Below, piece by piece: positions 43,891-54,602 of a stretch of 64,000 nt of DNA. Position 1 is the first letter of the stretch. Every line of letters starts with the position of its first letter. The stretch lies in contig NC_012870.2 of NCBI RefSeq assembly GCF_000003195.3, positions 46,056,614 through 46,120,613 on the forward strand, given 5' to 3'. The position numbers and the translations under genes are program-made. Source of the DNA: Sorghum bicolor (Eukaryota > Streptophyta > Magnoliopsida > Poales > Poaceae). The notes below the pieces were generated by a model that saw only the letters and a program-made list of their open reading frames with translations, had not been told where the DNA came from and did no database searches.

Positions 43891-45276
43891 GTGTCTAATC
43901 AAGGAAAGCTAATGGATAACCTATCTAAGAAATTGACATCTAATGATAAAATGCTAGAAAATATAAATAATAGAATGGATAATTTCTCTACTGCCATCAA
44001 GAATCAAATTAGCTTTAATAAAATGATTGAATCCCAGTTAAATCAAATAGCTGCTGTTGTTCCCGCTACTAACCCCGGTATACCATCACAACCGGAAGGA
44101 TTAGAACCTACAAATCTTGTAGACATGTTTGATGCAGGTAATAACTGGAGTAACCCCATCACTGAATTCACTACTGACTTTCTGCCGGTCAAGAGAGGCG
44201 ATCCAGGACGCCCCGTCATCCCGATCTCCATCGGCATGGTGGACGTCCCAGAAGTACTCTGCAACTTTGGCTCTAGTGTCAACATTATGCCCAGGGTACT
44301 CTATGAAAAATTCATTACATATCCTTTATTAGAAACAACCATGTGTTTGCAGTTTGCAGATCAGGCGTTAACTTTCTCAAAGGGAATATTGAAGAATCTT
44401 TGTGTCCGAGTTGGTACCTTGTACGCCCTAGCAGACTTCGTGGTGCTAGAGACTGGTAATGATGAGAGGGCAACCATCATCTTAGGGAGGCCATTCTTAA
44501 ACACCTCGGGAGCTGTCATCTACGCTAGTGCTGCCAAGATCAGTTTCTACATAAAAGGGAGGAAGGAGACGTTTTTCTTCAAGAACAAGACTACACAAAT
44601 CCCAGAGCAATCTCGACATGAACCAAGGAAGAGGACCAACAGGAAGAACAGGAACAAGCAAGTGTGGACCGAGTCAGCTAAGATGGTCACTGCAGTTCAT
44701 GAAGGTCAAGATCATCGACTTAAGTCACCGTTTCTGACCAAGAAGGACGACCCAGGAATGCCAAGCATCTATTGCTCTATAAATGGATACAACTTCTACA
44801 AAACGTTTTGCGACACCGGATCGGGCGTCAACATCATGGCCGCAGTCACCTATCGGCTCTTGTTCGAAACCATGCCCCTAAGACCAACATACATTCAGCT
44901 CGAGATGGCAGATCAGACATTCCAAGAGGTTAAAGGTATAGTAACTGATGTCCCTATCAAAATAGACGATCATTTTATCTACACAGACTTTCAGGTTATT
45001 GACATGGGAGAAGACGAATATGATCCACCCATCATCCTTGGAAGATCGTTCCTCCGCACCATTAAAGCAATCATCTACATTGGAAGTGGAGAAGTCCATA
45101 TGCACCTACCCTCAGAGAAGGTACACTGCTATTTTACTGACCCTAACTATATCGTTGAAGACTCTAAGCAGGTGAGGACAAGAAGAAGACCACGCAACCG
45201 CAACCAGAGGAGGAAAATCATCAAGGACGGATGGGCAGACTACGAAGAAGAAGTAATAAGATCTGAAGACATATAG
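43891..45276 (+). CDS. Double retropepsin polyprotein segment
   Basis: An open frame of 461 codons starts MSNQGKLMDNLSKKLTSN, an amphipathic coiled-coil-like linker (residues about 1-60). Retropepsin-like domain 1 (residues about 95-240) has LCNFGSSVNIMPRVLYEKF and IILGRPFLNTSGAVIYASA. Domain 2 (residues about 285-400) has CDTGSGVNIMAAVTYRLL and PPIILGRSFLRTIKAIIYIG. The C-terminus is basic (RTRRRPRNRNQRRKIIKDGW). Domain 1 lacks the usual acidic DT/SG loop (N/D-F-G-S); domain 2 has a canonical DTGS. It is the only uninterrupted copy here. Confidence 0.8.
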   Translation: MSNQGKLMDNLSKKLTSNDKMLENINNRMDNFSTAIKNQISFNKMIESQLNQIAAVVPATNPGIPSQPEGLEPTNLVDMFDAGNNWSNPITEFTTDFLPVKRGDPGRPVIPISIGMVDVPEVLCNFGSSVNIMPRVLYEKFITYPLLETTMCLQFADQALTFSKGILKNLCVRVGTLYALADFVVLETGNDERATIILGRPFLNTSGAVIYASAAKISFYIKGRKETFFFKNKTTQIPEQSRHEPRKRTNRKNRNKQVWTESAKMVTAVHEGQDHRLKSPFLTKKDDPGMPSIYCSINGYNFYKTFCDTGSGVNIMAAVTYRLLFETMPLRPTYIQLEMADQTFQEVKGIVTDVPIKIDDHFIYTDFQVIDMGEDEYDPPIILGRSFLRTIKAIIYIGSGEVHMHLPSEKVHCYFTDPNYIVEDSKQVRTRRRPRNRNQRRKIIKDGWADYEEEVIRSEDI

Positions 45277-47819
45277 CTTGAACAAGATTATCCTGAGGAG
45301 ACCGTAGCAGTCAGGTGTGGAAAGAGAAGATAACTATACATGAAGAAGAGGCGCCGCCGGAAGTACCGACTCCGCCACCCAACGAATCCCATGACAACTA
45401 AAGAAAACGGAGAGTCCCATTCGGAGGACTTAAAAACACCGAACGCCTTGCCCCTTTCAATTATTTAAAATAGTTCATTTAGTTAATCATGTTCATACTA
45501 TCCTAAAAAGAAAATAAAAATGTTAAAAAATAGTAAGCCCCATGTGAGTATACTAGTGGCATAAAACCCATAAGTACATTCACTGTGGTGGCATAGAAAT
45601 AAAATAAATATTTCTTTTTTGCTTTATAAAATGAAAATATAAAAATAGGGAGTAATATTAAGGAGGATAAACATGATAAAGGCTAGATATTTATGGTAAC
45701 ACTTAATCAGTTCCACAAGCTTTGTTGTCTATTTGAGCTCCACAGAATTTAAGAATAAAGAATACTAGAAGATGGAGGGCATTCTAATCGCTGTCACGAT
45801 ACTGCCGACTTTCAAATACACCTCTGCCACCTGCTAGCTACATCAAGAGAAATTACATCAAAATTCAGCTTGGGGGAGAGCAACCCCATTTATCCCGACA
45901 AGTATTTCTATCTATCTTTACACTTATATTATATTAGAATATAAATATACATAAACCAGGAAAAACCGAATAAAGATTTTGTGCTTATATAAATATATGT
46001 CTTTTTCTTAGTGTGTTTAATAAATAAATAAAGTGGCTATGCTAAACTGTAATATAGCCGCGCTATAGCAACCAATAACTAAAGAGTTGCAATATCATTT
46101 GTGTATTGCAACGCTATAAAATTGTTTGCAACGCAGCGCAAAGCGTTGCAACAATAATAACGTATTGCAACTATTTTATAAATGGTTGTGATAACACTTA
46201 CTTATTGCAATGATCTTTTCACTTAAGGCCATGAAACAATTTGCGTGGCATAACTCTCATCTATCGCAACCAAAAGAGCAAACAGTTGCAACAACGCCCG
46301 CCTATTGCAACCAAATCTTGTCGTTGTGATAAAAAAGCGTGGTATAAGGGTCAAAAGTTAGTAGTAATAGTTGCTCTGCCTAATTTGCAAATTTGAAGTT
46401 CTCTCATTAGTTTAGATATAACTGTTATAATTTAAAGCTTGCTCTAAACCTAAACTTGTGGGATGAAAACTTGATCTGAAGTCTAAGTTGTTAACGGATA
46501 CGATATGGAAAGGTTCAGCTGCTGTTTATCTGTTCCTAGAGATGCTAGAATTCTAGAGAATTTTATCTTTGAAAATCTTTAAAATAGCACATGATGAGTT
46601 CCTGTATGATGAGAGTTTAAATTCCTACCACAGCCATATATACATGCTTGTTAGACTTTGAGCCACACATTTACTATTTACTGCTTATGAGCATTGAGTG
46701 TGGTCAAGCTGTGTAGACCCTTAGGAGCTTGTCATGTGGTTAAATCAAGATTCACTTGCACGTTCACTCACATATCCTACTTCTACTCCGGAAGTACCAT
46801 CCACATATATCCACCCATTTCCATCTCCAGAACCACCCAAAAATATTCTACTCCTAGTCTAGGAGAGAATAGCCAAAAATATTTCTGTTTTTCCTTGTGA
46901 AATAAATGCTCAAGTTATCTTGGTTACTACCACTTGCTATATTATCTCATGAGATGAGTGCTCTAAAAAAAGAAAGATATGAGGAAATAAAAAGGGGCAA
47001 GTGCCCGAAACCTTGAAAGAAAGAAAAAGAGTGAGACGAGAGGTAAAAATAGACAAGTGTCCGACAGTAGAATTAGGGGTACAAGATACCCACCTGAGAG
47101 GAAAGAAAAAAAGAAGAGCATCTCATTCTCCACAAAAAGTTTCAAAAGAGCAAGAAAGGTATATATCCCCTTAAAAGAGCACAAGTAGAATTAGACTTTC
47201 ACCAGTGATATCACCATCATCACCATACACCATTCATTCGCCACACATGCACATCTTGATTTGACTTATTGGCTTGTTTCTTTGGATCCATGGTTTGACT
47301 ATACAATAAATGTCTTGTAAGTATGTATATTTTATCTCCCACCTATGAGCTCCAGATATCAAGCCTTATTAGGGTAGGGTGAGAGAGAAGGTAATGTCAC
47401 TATGCCATATACCACAAATATTACATACTTTGAGAGAAGGCATATACCATCACTGCCTTGGTAAGGATCCAGAAATACCACAAAAGAGAGATTTGAGAGA
47501 GTCATACAAGAAATCTCTGAGTTTTATTTGAAAATCTGCAAAAACTCCAGAGCTATAGCTGATCAAGAATAAGAGACATGGCACTTGGCTAGACTGTTCT
47601 ATCTTTTAACTACTCAAGACAGAAGTGACGGTTACAAGTCCCATGGTGAAAGGTGAAGTAAGTAAGTTTTAAGTCTTGACAGTTTACTCTAACTCAGAGA
47701 TAAGATCTTATTTAAAAGCATGTGTACCATGAATTTTTTAAAAGCATTGCAGCAATTTCTGATCCATCACTGAGTCTATCCTTGCTCAGGGACGAGCAAG
47801 AGGTAAGCTTGGGGGAGTT
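45277..47819. other. 3' untranslated region of element 4
   Basis: No protein is supported. It has an inner purine tract CAGCTTGGGGGAGAGCA (45868-45884), a MITE-like insertion (about 46035-46365), a purine-rich stretch near 46960-47130 and the 3' polypurine tract. Confidence 0.65.
46035..46365. mobile_element. TTGCAAC-rich insertion
   Basis: Compared with the matching place in element 3 (about 34585-34625), about 330 bp extra is present here. It contains at least eight TTGCAA words in both contexts (for example GCAACGCAGCGCAAAGCGTTGCAA at 46133-46156, itself nearly palindromic). Clear terminal repeats and TSD were not found. Confidence 0.5.
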
Positions 47820-49043
47820 TGTTGACAGTCCTTAAGTATCAAATTTAATTATCAAATAAACAAAAAAAGGATCCAAATGAAATCAACATCTAGACTTAGG
47901 GTTTTATCTGACAGAATTCCACGAGTTTTGGTGTTTGTCTATTTCTGCAGGGGGTTATCAGGAAATACAGAAGAAAGGCCCACACGTCGGGATTACATAG
48001 AGATATCAACGAGCTGCGCAATTATCTTACATCTAGAAGACTCCAGAAGCCACGGGAACGAAGCGGAGGCCGAACGGGGCCTGGCCCTGGGCGCCCGCCC
48101 AGGTGACCAGGGCGCCCGCCCACCTACTGAGTCCAATCAGGACTCTCTTTCGGGATCAATCTCCACCGACCTAAAGGATCAAGGATAACCGTTCAATCAA
48201 TGTCGGTTTGATCTGACAGCCCATATTCACTTGGAGGGACTATAAAACCAGACCCCCTGGCCCCTGGAGGAGACAAGTTCATCATAGAGTTGAGAGGTGC
48301 CCTCGAAGGATAATCTCTCCTCTAAATAGACTTTTTTTGGCTTAGCATCCAATGTGAGTAGAATTAGATCTTCTAGTCTCTACTAGATTGAGAGAGATAG
48401 AGTGGAGGTGTAGATCGGAGGAAGCCCGGCCTGTCGGTGTCTACTCCAAGGTTGTACCTGCAGGATCAAGTCTTCTAACCCGAGGCTTGCTCCTAGGATT
48501 CTTCAGTATTTCGACTTCTAAATTCTAGTAAGTTCTTGCTTTATTGTTCTTTGGTTTATGAGTTTACTTTAATCTCTTCGCGTAGAGTTTAGAGTAATCA
48601 TCTCTAGCGTAGACGTGGTGTTTGGGCTAGAATACTCATAGATATCCCTCACTAGCTGGACCGTGGTAGTAGCGAGGAACGTGACATTTCCGAGTTACCT
48701 TTGCAGACCATATCCCGTTAGTAGGATCGATAGGGTTATAGGTGCGGGTCGAACATCCTCTATGGTGTCTAGATTCCGTAAGCTTCCCCAATAGAATAGT
48801 AGATCATCCTTACCAAGGTTAGAAAGAGATTATGGTTGTAGTCTTCTCTATATATCACTCACATCGAGAAACATTCTTTGTAGCCTAAAGGTTAGTAGTA
48901 ATAGACTGGGTTAGTCAGATGCACTCTTTCTCCTAGTGGTAAAAAAAATAAATACGATACTCTGGATAACATCCCGGGCAAAATGCTCACCGATATCCAT
49001 GCGCTTGCGGATCAATTCCTTATTGCGTTCCCAAATATCAACA
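47820..49043 (+). repeat. LTR shared by elements 4 and 5
   Basis: The 1224 bp repeat runs from TGTTGACAG to AATATCAACA. On its left is the polypurine tract of element 4 (gag plus double protease). On its right is a primer site (TGGCGCCGTTGCCGAGGA, 49052-49069) leading into a different gag-pol. Only the first third resembles the LTRs of element 3; from about 48240 on it differs. It therefore serves as 3' LTR to one internal region and 5' LTR to another. Confidence 0.8.
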
Positions 49044-49593
49044 AGCATTTCTGGCGCCGTTGCCGAGGAGAAAGACGGTTTGCTGAGATAACCTTGAGTC
49101 TTACTACTAGCTTGTATCTATACATTTATCTTTTCTTATCTTTTATATTCTTTATTTATTTTCTTTATTCTTACCTTCTGGAAAACCAAGATTCTAAATC
49201 AATCTATCAATTTGCAACACCTTCAGAAACTGACCTTTTACCATGGGAGTCATCACAGCCTATCCAAACATCCCAGTATAGGTTTAGTTCTAGGTTAATT
49301 GCCATGATTCAAAACCTATCTTTTTCAGTAAAGGAAGACGAAAACCCTTCATATTAGAGATTTTGAGAAAACATGTGATTGTCTTCGCATTGAAGGCATT
49401 CCTGATAAAACTTTACATTGGAAGCTTTTTCCTTTTTCTTTAAGGGGAGAAGCTAGACAATGGTATAATCAGAAGGTAGGTCAATAATGAGGTGAATGGG
49501 GAGTTTTACGAGCCAACTTTTGTCTAGATTTTTATTCCCTCGACCGTATCGGCGACCTTAGACTCGAAGTCCTATCTTTTAAACAAAAAGATA

Positions 49594-50730
49594 ATGAAAC
49601 TTTGGGAAAATCCTGGAAACATTTTTCCTGATCTTTTAGAATCTGGTCCAAACCTTAATCTTGAAGACCCTGTTCTTTTATTTCACTTTTTTCGAGGTCT
49701 TCAGAAAGATCACAAACAAATGCTACATACAATGTCTAGAGGTTCTTTCTTTCGTATCCCTACTGATGATGATAGAGTGATCCTAGATAGAATCCTAGAA
49801 GCTGAGATGGATAATACCCTTCATGATGAAACCCACAAAGCTGAAGTAGACACTCTGCCAAATTCTCCATCTACTTTAGCTATCCCAAGTTCTGAGCCAC
49901 AAAAGGAAGAAATTCCACCACTTGACTTCATGCTGGATATAGAATCTGATATTTTTGCCGATTTTGGAAACATTTCAAACTACCATTCTATAGATAGACC
50001 CCAAAACGGCCATTTTAGCATTTGTTTGCCAACCGAATATCAATTGAGAGAGCTTATCTTAGTCATGAGTAGCGAATGGTTAGAGGAGTCAGAGCTTTCC
50101 TCTGATGTGATCTGCTTGGACACACCCTCTATACCTATATGCTGTGTTTATAATTCTGATCACTTTGATGCTCTCTATAATCCTATTGTGGGGATCAACA
50201 TCATGTTTGAATCTTTTGTACTTAAATTATTTAAAAATTTGGTTTTAACCCTCACAACAAAGGTCATAAAGGAATCTTCGGGACGATTAGTCCCCAGTCT
50301 TGGAATTATTAATGTCCTACCTCTTACGGTGGAAGGCTCCATGGTTCATTTGAACTTTTATATCTTTGATACATGGGACTTCGACCTGTTGATAGGACAA
50401 CCTTTTAGAAGACTCCTTTATGAAGGTCATACTGGAAAGCTACACTTTTCTTTTGGAAAGACTCTTAAAATTCCAATAACAATTTCACACTCCTTGAACA
50501 ATAAGGCCGAGTCATATCTTTTGCCTAATCCTATGGAGGACGTAAAGGCTGCATCTCTAGAGCTTTTAGTTGAACCAGACTTAGAAGAAGAAGCACCTTT
50601 CTTCACAGAAGAAGAGGCTGAACCTTCTGAACCTGAACCCTTAGACGAGTTTGCAGAAACACCTAGACCTCCCATAGAGCTTAAAACTTTACCACCTAGT
50701 CTTATCTATGCTTTCCTAAACAATAATTGA
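49594..50730 (+). pseudogene. Gag C-terminus and protease region of element 5
   Basis: An open frame of 378 codons begins within gag (LLHFFRGLQKD-like segment near residue 30; upstream gag 49230-49590 has stops and frameshifts). It continues through an acidic spacer to a protease-like part with NPIVGINIMFESFVLKLF and FDTWDFDLLIGQPFRRLLYE. The position of the active-site DTG is NPIVG, so catalytic Asp is lost or replaced. An acidic Glu-rich segment and a stop follow. Confidence 0.8.
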
Positions 50731-51540
50731 GAGTTTCCTGTGATCATTAGTGATAAACTCACTCAGGAGCAAACTTTGCGATAGATGACCATTCTTGAGA
50801 AACATCACTCAGTTTTCGGCTACTCACTCCAAGATCTTACAGGAATCAGTCCTATGATTTGTACCCATCGTATTCCGACAGATCCTTCTGTTTCACCTTC
50901 TCGAGAGCCCCAACGTAGACTTAACAACGCAATGAGAGAGATAGTTAAAAAGGAAGTTATAAAGTTGCTGCATGCAGAGATTATATATCCTATGCCGCAC
51001 AGTGAGTGAGTGAGCCCAGTTCAAGTTGTGCCTAAAAAGGGAGGCATGAATGTTGTTATGAATGAAAAGAACGAGCTAATTCCACAACGCACCGTCATAG
51101 GGTGGCGGATGTGCATAGACTATAGAAAACTAAACAAAGCCACGAGAAAGGATCATTTTCCTTTACCCTTCATAGATGAGATGCTAGAGCGATTAGCGAA
51201 CCATTCGTTCTTCTGTTTCTTAGATGGATATTCAGGGTATCACTAGATCCCGATCCATCCTGATGATCAAAGCAAAACCACTTTTACATGCCCATATGGA
51301 ACTTATGCTTACCGTAGAATGTCTTTTGGGTTATGTAATGCACCAGCTTCTTTTCAAAGATGCATGATGTCTATATTTTCTGATATGATTGAAGAGATTA
51401 TGGAAGTTTTCATGGATGATTTCTCTGTATATGGAAAAACTTTTGATAGTTGTCTTGAAAACTTAAACAAGGTTTTGCAAAGATGTGAAGAAAAGCACTT
51501 AGTCCTTAATTGGGAAAATGTCATTTTATGGTTAGGGAAG
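50731..51540 (+). pseudogene. Reverse transcriptase of element 5
   Basis: RT blocks: SPVQVVPKKGGM, WRMCIDYRKLNKATRKDHFP, LDGYSGYH, YRRMSFGLCNAPASFQRCMM and the catalytic MEVFMDDFSVYG. The wording is typical of the Athila/Tat clade. Stops at 51007-51009 (expected W) and 51244-51246 (expected Q), plus a frame change near 51530, inactivate it. Confidence 0.92.
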
Positions 51541-52200
51541 GAATAGTGCTGGGACACCTAGTGTCTGAAAGAGGTATTGAGGTAGACAAAGCTAAAATTG
51601 AAGTAATTGAACAACTACCTCCACCTGTGAATATAAAAGGAATTCGAAGCTTTCTTGGCCATGCTGGTTTCTATCGCAGATTCATAAAAGATTTCTCATT
51701 CATTGCTAGACCACTTACTCTTTTGCTAGCCAAGGATGCTCCTTTCGAATTTGATGATGCATGCCTAACATCTTTCAATTTATTAAAGAATGCACTCATC
51801 TCTGCACCAATCATTCAACCCCCTGATTGGTCGTTGCCTTTTGAAATTATGTGTGATGCTAGTGATTATGCTGTGGGGGTAGTTTTGGGACAAACTAAAA
51901 ATAAGAAGCATCATGCAATTGCTTATGCCAGTAAAACTTTGACAGGAGCTCAACTTAATTATGCAACCACTGAAAAAGAGCTTCTGGCTGTTGTCGTTGC
52001 CATTGATAAATTTAGATCTTATTTAGTTAGAGCTAAAATAATTGTTTACACTGATCATGCTGCACTAAAACATTTGCTCACTAAAAAAATATGCTAAACC
52101 TCGCCTGATTAGATGGATCTTATTACTCCAAGAATTTGACTTAGAAATAAAAGATAAAAAGGGAGTAGAAAACTCTGTTGCTGATCACTTGTCTAGAATG
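51510..52200 (+). pseudogene. RNase H and connection region of element 5
   Basis: The frame includes RSFLGHAGFYRRFIKDFSFI, FEIMCDASDYAVGVVLGQTK (first catalytic Asp region), TEKELLAVVVAIDKFRSYLV and [14 protein letters not shown]. An extra A near 52090 shifts the frame; the sequence then reads [20 protein letters not shown] in the next frame. Confidence 0.9.
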
Positions 52201-52305
52201 TATTTTAAGAGTCCACAGGAAACCCCCATCAATGATTCACTCTGGGACGACATGCTCTACGGGATTAACAGGTCTGACCCCTAGTATGCAGATATTGTTA
52301 ATCTT

Positions 52306-53320
52306 ATGGTTTCAGGGTATGTACCACCAGGAGCAAACAAGAAGAAGCTTATTCAAGAAAGTCGTTCACATATATGGGATGAGCCATACCTCTTCCGAGT
52401 ATGCTCTGATGGCTTACTCAGGAGGTGTGTGAACACTGAGGAGGGATGGAAGATCATCGACAGATGTCATTCATCACCATATGGAGGTCATTATGGAGCA
52501 TTCTGTACACATTCAAAGATCTGGCGGTGTGGATTCTACTGGCCTACAATGTATGAAGACACGAAGCAATATATCAGAAGACGTGGGCCATGTCAAAGGC
52601 ACGAAAACATAAACACAAGGGATGCCATGCCACTCACCAACAACCTTCAGATTGAGCTCTTTGATGTCTGGGGAATAGACTATATGGGTCCATTTCCCCC
52701 ATCAAAGAAGTGTGAGTACATCTTGGTGGCAGTTGACTACGTCTCCAAGTGGGTAGAGGCACTACCTTGCAAGCATGCCGACAACATCAGTTCAAATAGG
52801 ATGTTTGAAGAAGTTATATTTCCAAGATTTGGAGTTCCCAGAGTAGTGATAAGTGATGGAGGAGCACACTTCATCGACAAACGCTTCAAGCAATATCTAT
52901 CAAGACATGGAATCCGTCACAACATCGCTACTCCCTATCATCCTCAGACAAGTGGCCAAGCAGAGACTTCCAACAAGCAAATCAAGAATATTCTTCAGAA
53001 GACAGTCAATGAAATGGGAACGGTATGGAAAGACAAGTTACCTGATGCACTCTGGGCATACCGGACAGCATACAAGACCCCAATTGGAATGTCTCCATAC
53101 CAATTGGTGTATAGGAAGACTTGCCACCTGCCTGTTGAACTAGAGTTCAAAGCACACTGGGCCATAAGGAGATGGAATATGAACCTAGATGTCGCTGGAG
53201 ATCATAGAAGAATGCAACTATCAGAATTGGAAGAATGGCGAGAGAAAGCATATCACAATTCAAAGATCTACAAAGAAAGAGTCAAAAGGTGGCATGACAA
53301 GAGGATTAAGAAGAAGGAGT
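52306..53320 (+). pseudogene. Integrase of element 5
   Basis: The zinc-binding region has SPYGGHYGAFCTHSKIWRCG and CQRHENI. The core has DVWGIDYMGPFPPSKK (first Asp), VDYVSKWVEALPCKHAD, PRVVISDGGAHFIDKRFKQY (second Asp) and TSGQAETSNKQIKNIL (catalytic Glu). LPDALWAYRTAYKTPIGMSP follows. The frame runs into the next LTR after KRIKKKE, so the C-terminal tail is lost. Confidence 0.92.
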
Positions 53321-54602
53321 TGTTGGGTATTTTAAACGCAAACAGAAAAATCCGCAAGCGCACGGATACCGATGTAGCTTTCACCCGGGAGTATTCCAGA
53401 GTATCGATTTTCCACAGGGAACGTGAGTGTACTAATTAAGATTCAAGATCGCCCAAGGATAACTATATAATTATTTTTGGTGGGAAGAGAGAAAGTTTCC
53501 TGAGAGTTCTCTAGTTGATCTAAGAATCAAGAATTACTTCAAGATTATCTATTTCGGGACATCAGAACACTAACCACAGAAAGAGATGAGAAGTGGGCTA
53601 GGAAGGTCTGACTACGGTCCTACAAACACCGATCCGAACGAGGTGGAATACGTTGACCATTAGGGCTGTCACTACCCTAGGGCTACCACAACAATCTGCA
53701 GGATTGGGTGTAATTCCAGGTAATTGCAAGACTAAACACCACGTCTAATTTATTAATTACTACTCTAATGCTGCAAAGATTAGAGCACTTGATGCAAGCG
53801 GGAATCCAATAAATAACTTGAATGTAAATAAAAGTAATTAAAGAACTCAGGATTATGAATTGAAGAACCTGGAGAACGATGAAGAACGAACCAATTGCTG
53901 CAAAAGTACAATGTTGAGGAAGATCCGACAGATCCGGCTCCTCCTCCTCCGCTCTCCTCTTCTCTCTCACTATTTTCTAGATTACAACTAGTACTAACTA
54001 GAACTAGAACTAGAGGAACTAGAACTAGAACTAGATGAACTAGAACTAGAACTAGATGAACTAGAGGTAGAACTAGAAGAACTAGAGGGATCCTCTCTAC
54101 TTGGATGAAGAATTGAAACCCTAGCTTTGATTCTGTAGAAGAGGTATGCTCTCCAGGGGCCAGGGGGCCTTACTTATATAGTCTTTTCAGATGAATCTGG
54201 GCCGTCGGATCAAACCGACATTAATCGCACGGTTTTCCTTGATCCCTTAGGTCGGTGGAGCACAATCTCCGAAAAGAACTCTGTCTGGGCACTGTAGGTG
54301 AGCGGGCGCCCAGGAGAGTAGGGCGGGCGCCCTGCCACCGAGCCCGATCGCCTTCCCATTCGTTCCCATGGCTTCTGGAGTCTTCTAGATGATAGAAAAT
54401 TGCGCGGCACGTTAATATCTCTATGTAAACCTGATGTGTGGGCCTTTCCTCCGTATTTCCTGATAACCCCATGCAGAAATAGACAAACACCAAAACTCGT
54501 GGAATTCTGTCAGATAAAACCCTAAGTTTAGGTGTTGGTTGCATTTGGATCCTTTTCCATGATTAGTTGACGGTTAAATGTGAGCATTAAGGACCGTCAA
54601 CA
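53321..54602 (-). repeat. 3' LTR of element 6
   Basis: 1282 bp, TGTTGGGTA...CCGTCAACA on the plus strand, i.e. the reverse of the element 3 LTR. It contains the inverted CTAGTT block (53990-54090) and the conserved GGGCGCCC-rich part near 54300. Confidence 0.9.

Larger units (their letters stand above)
42588..47819 (+). mobile_element. Element 4 internal region (gag plus double protease)
   Basis: The primer site TGGCGCCGTTGCCGGGGA is at 42596-42613. Gag (42747-43806) and a double protease frame (43891-45276) follow, then a long 3' untranslated region ending in the polypurine tract AAGCTTGGGGGAGTTT (47805-47819). RT, RNase H and integrase are absent. It is the most complete copy of the same family as elements 3 and 6. 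Confidence 0.88.
49044..53320 (+). mobile_element. Element 5 internal region (Athila/Tat-like gag-pol)
   Basis: Primer site, gag (about 49230-49850), degenerate protease, RT, RNase H and integrase lie in order on the plus strand. Integrase is cut off near its C-terminus by element 6 at 53321. The 3' LTR would lie beyond the right nest, outside the window. Confidence 0.85.

Noticed and set aside
50785..53320. Integrated pararetrovirus as source of the RT
   Set aside because: Primer site, LTR, RNase H and integrase in Ty3/gypsy order identify a retrotransposon; no viral movement or coat protein is seen.
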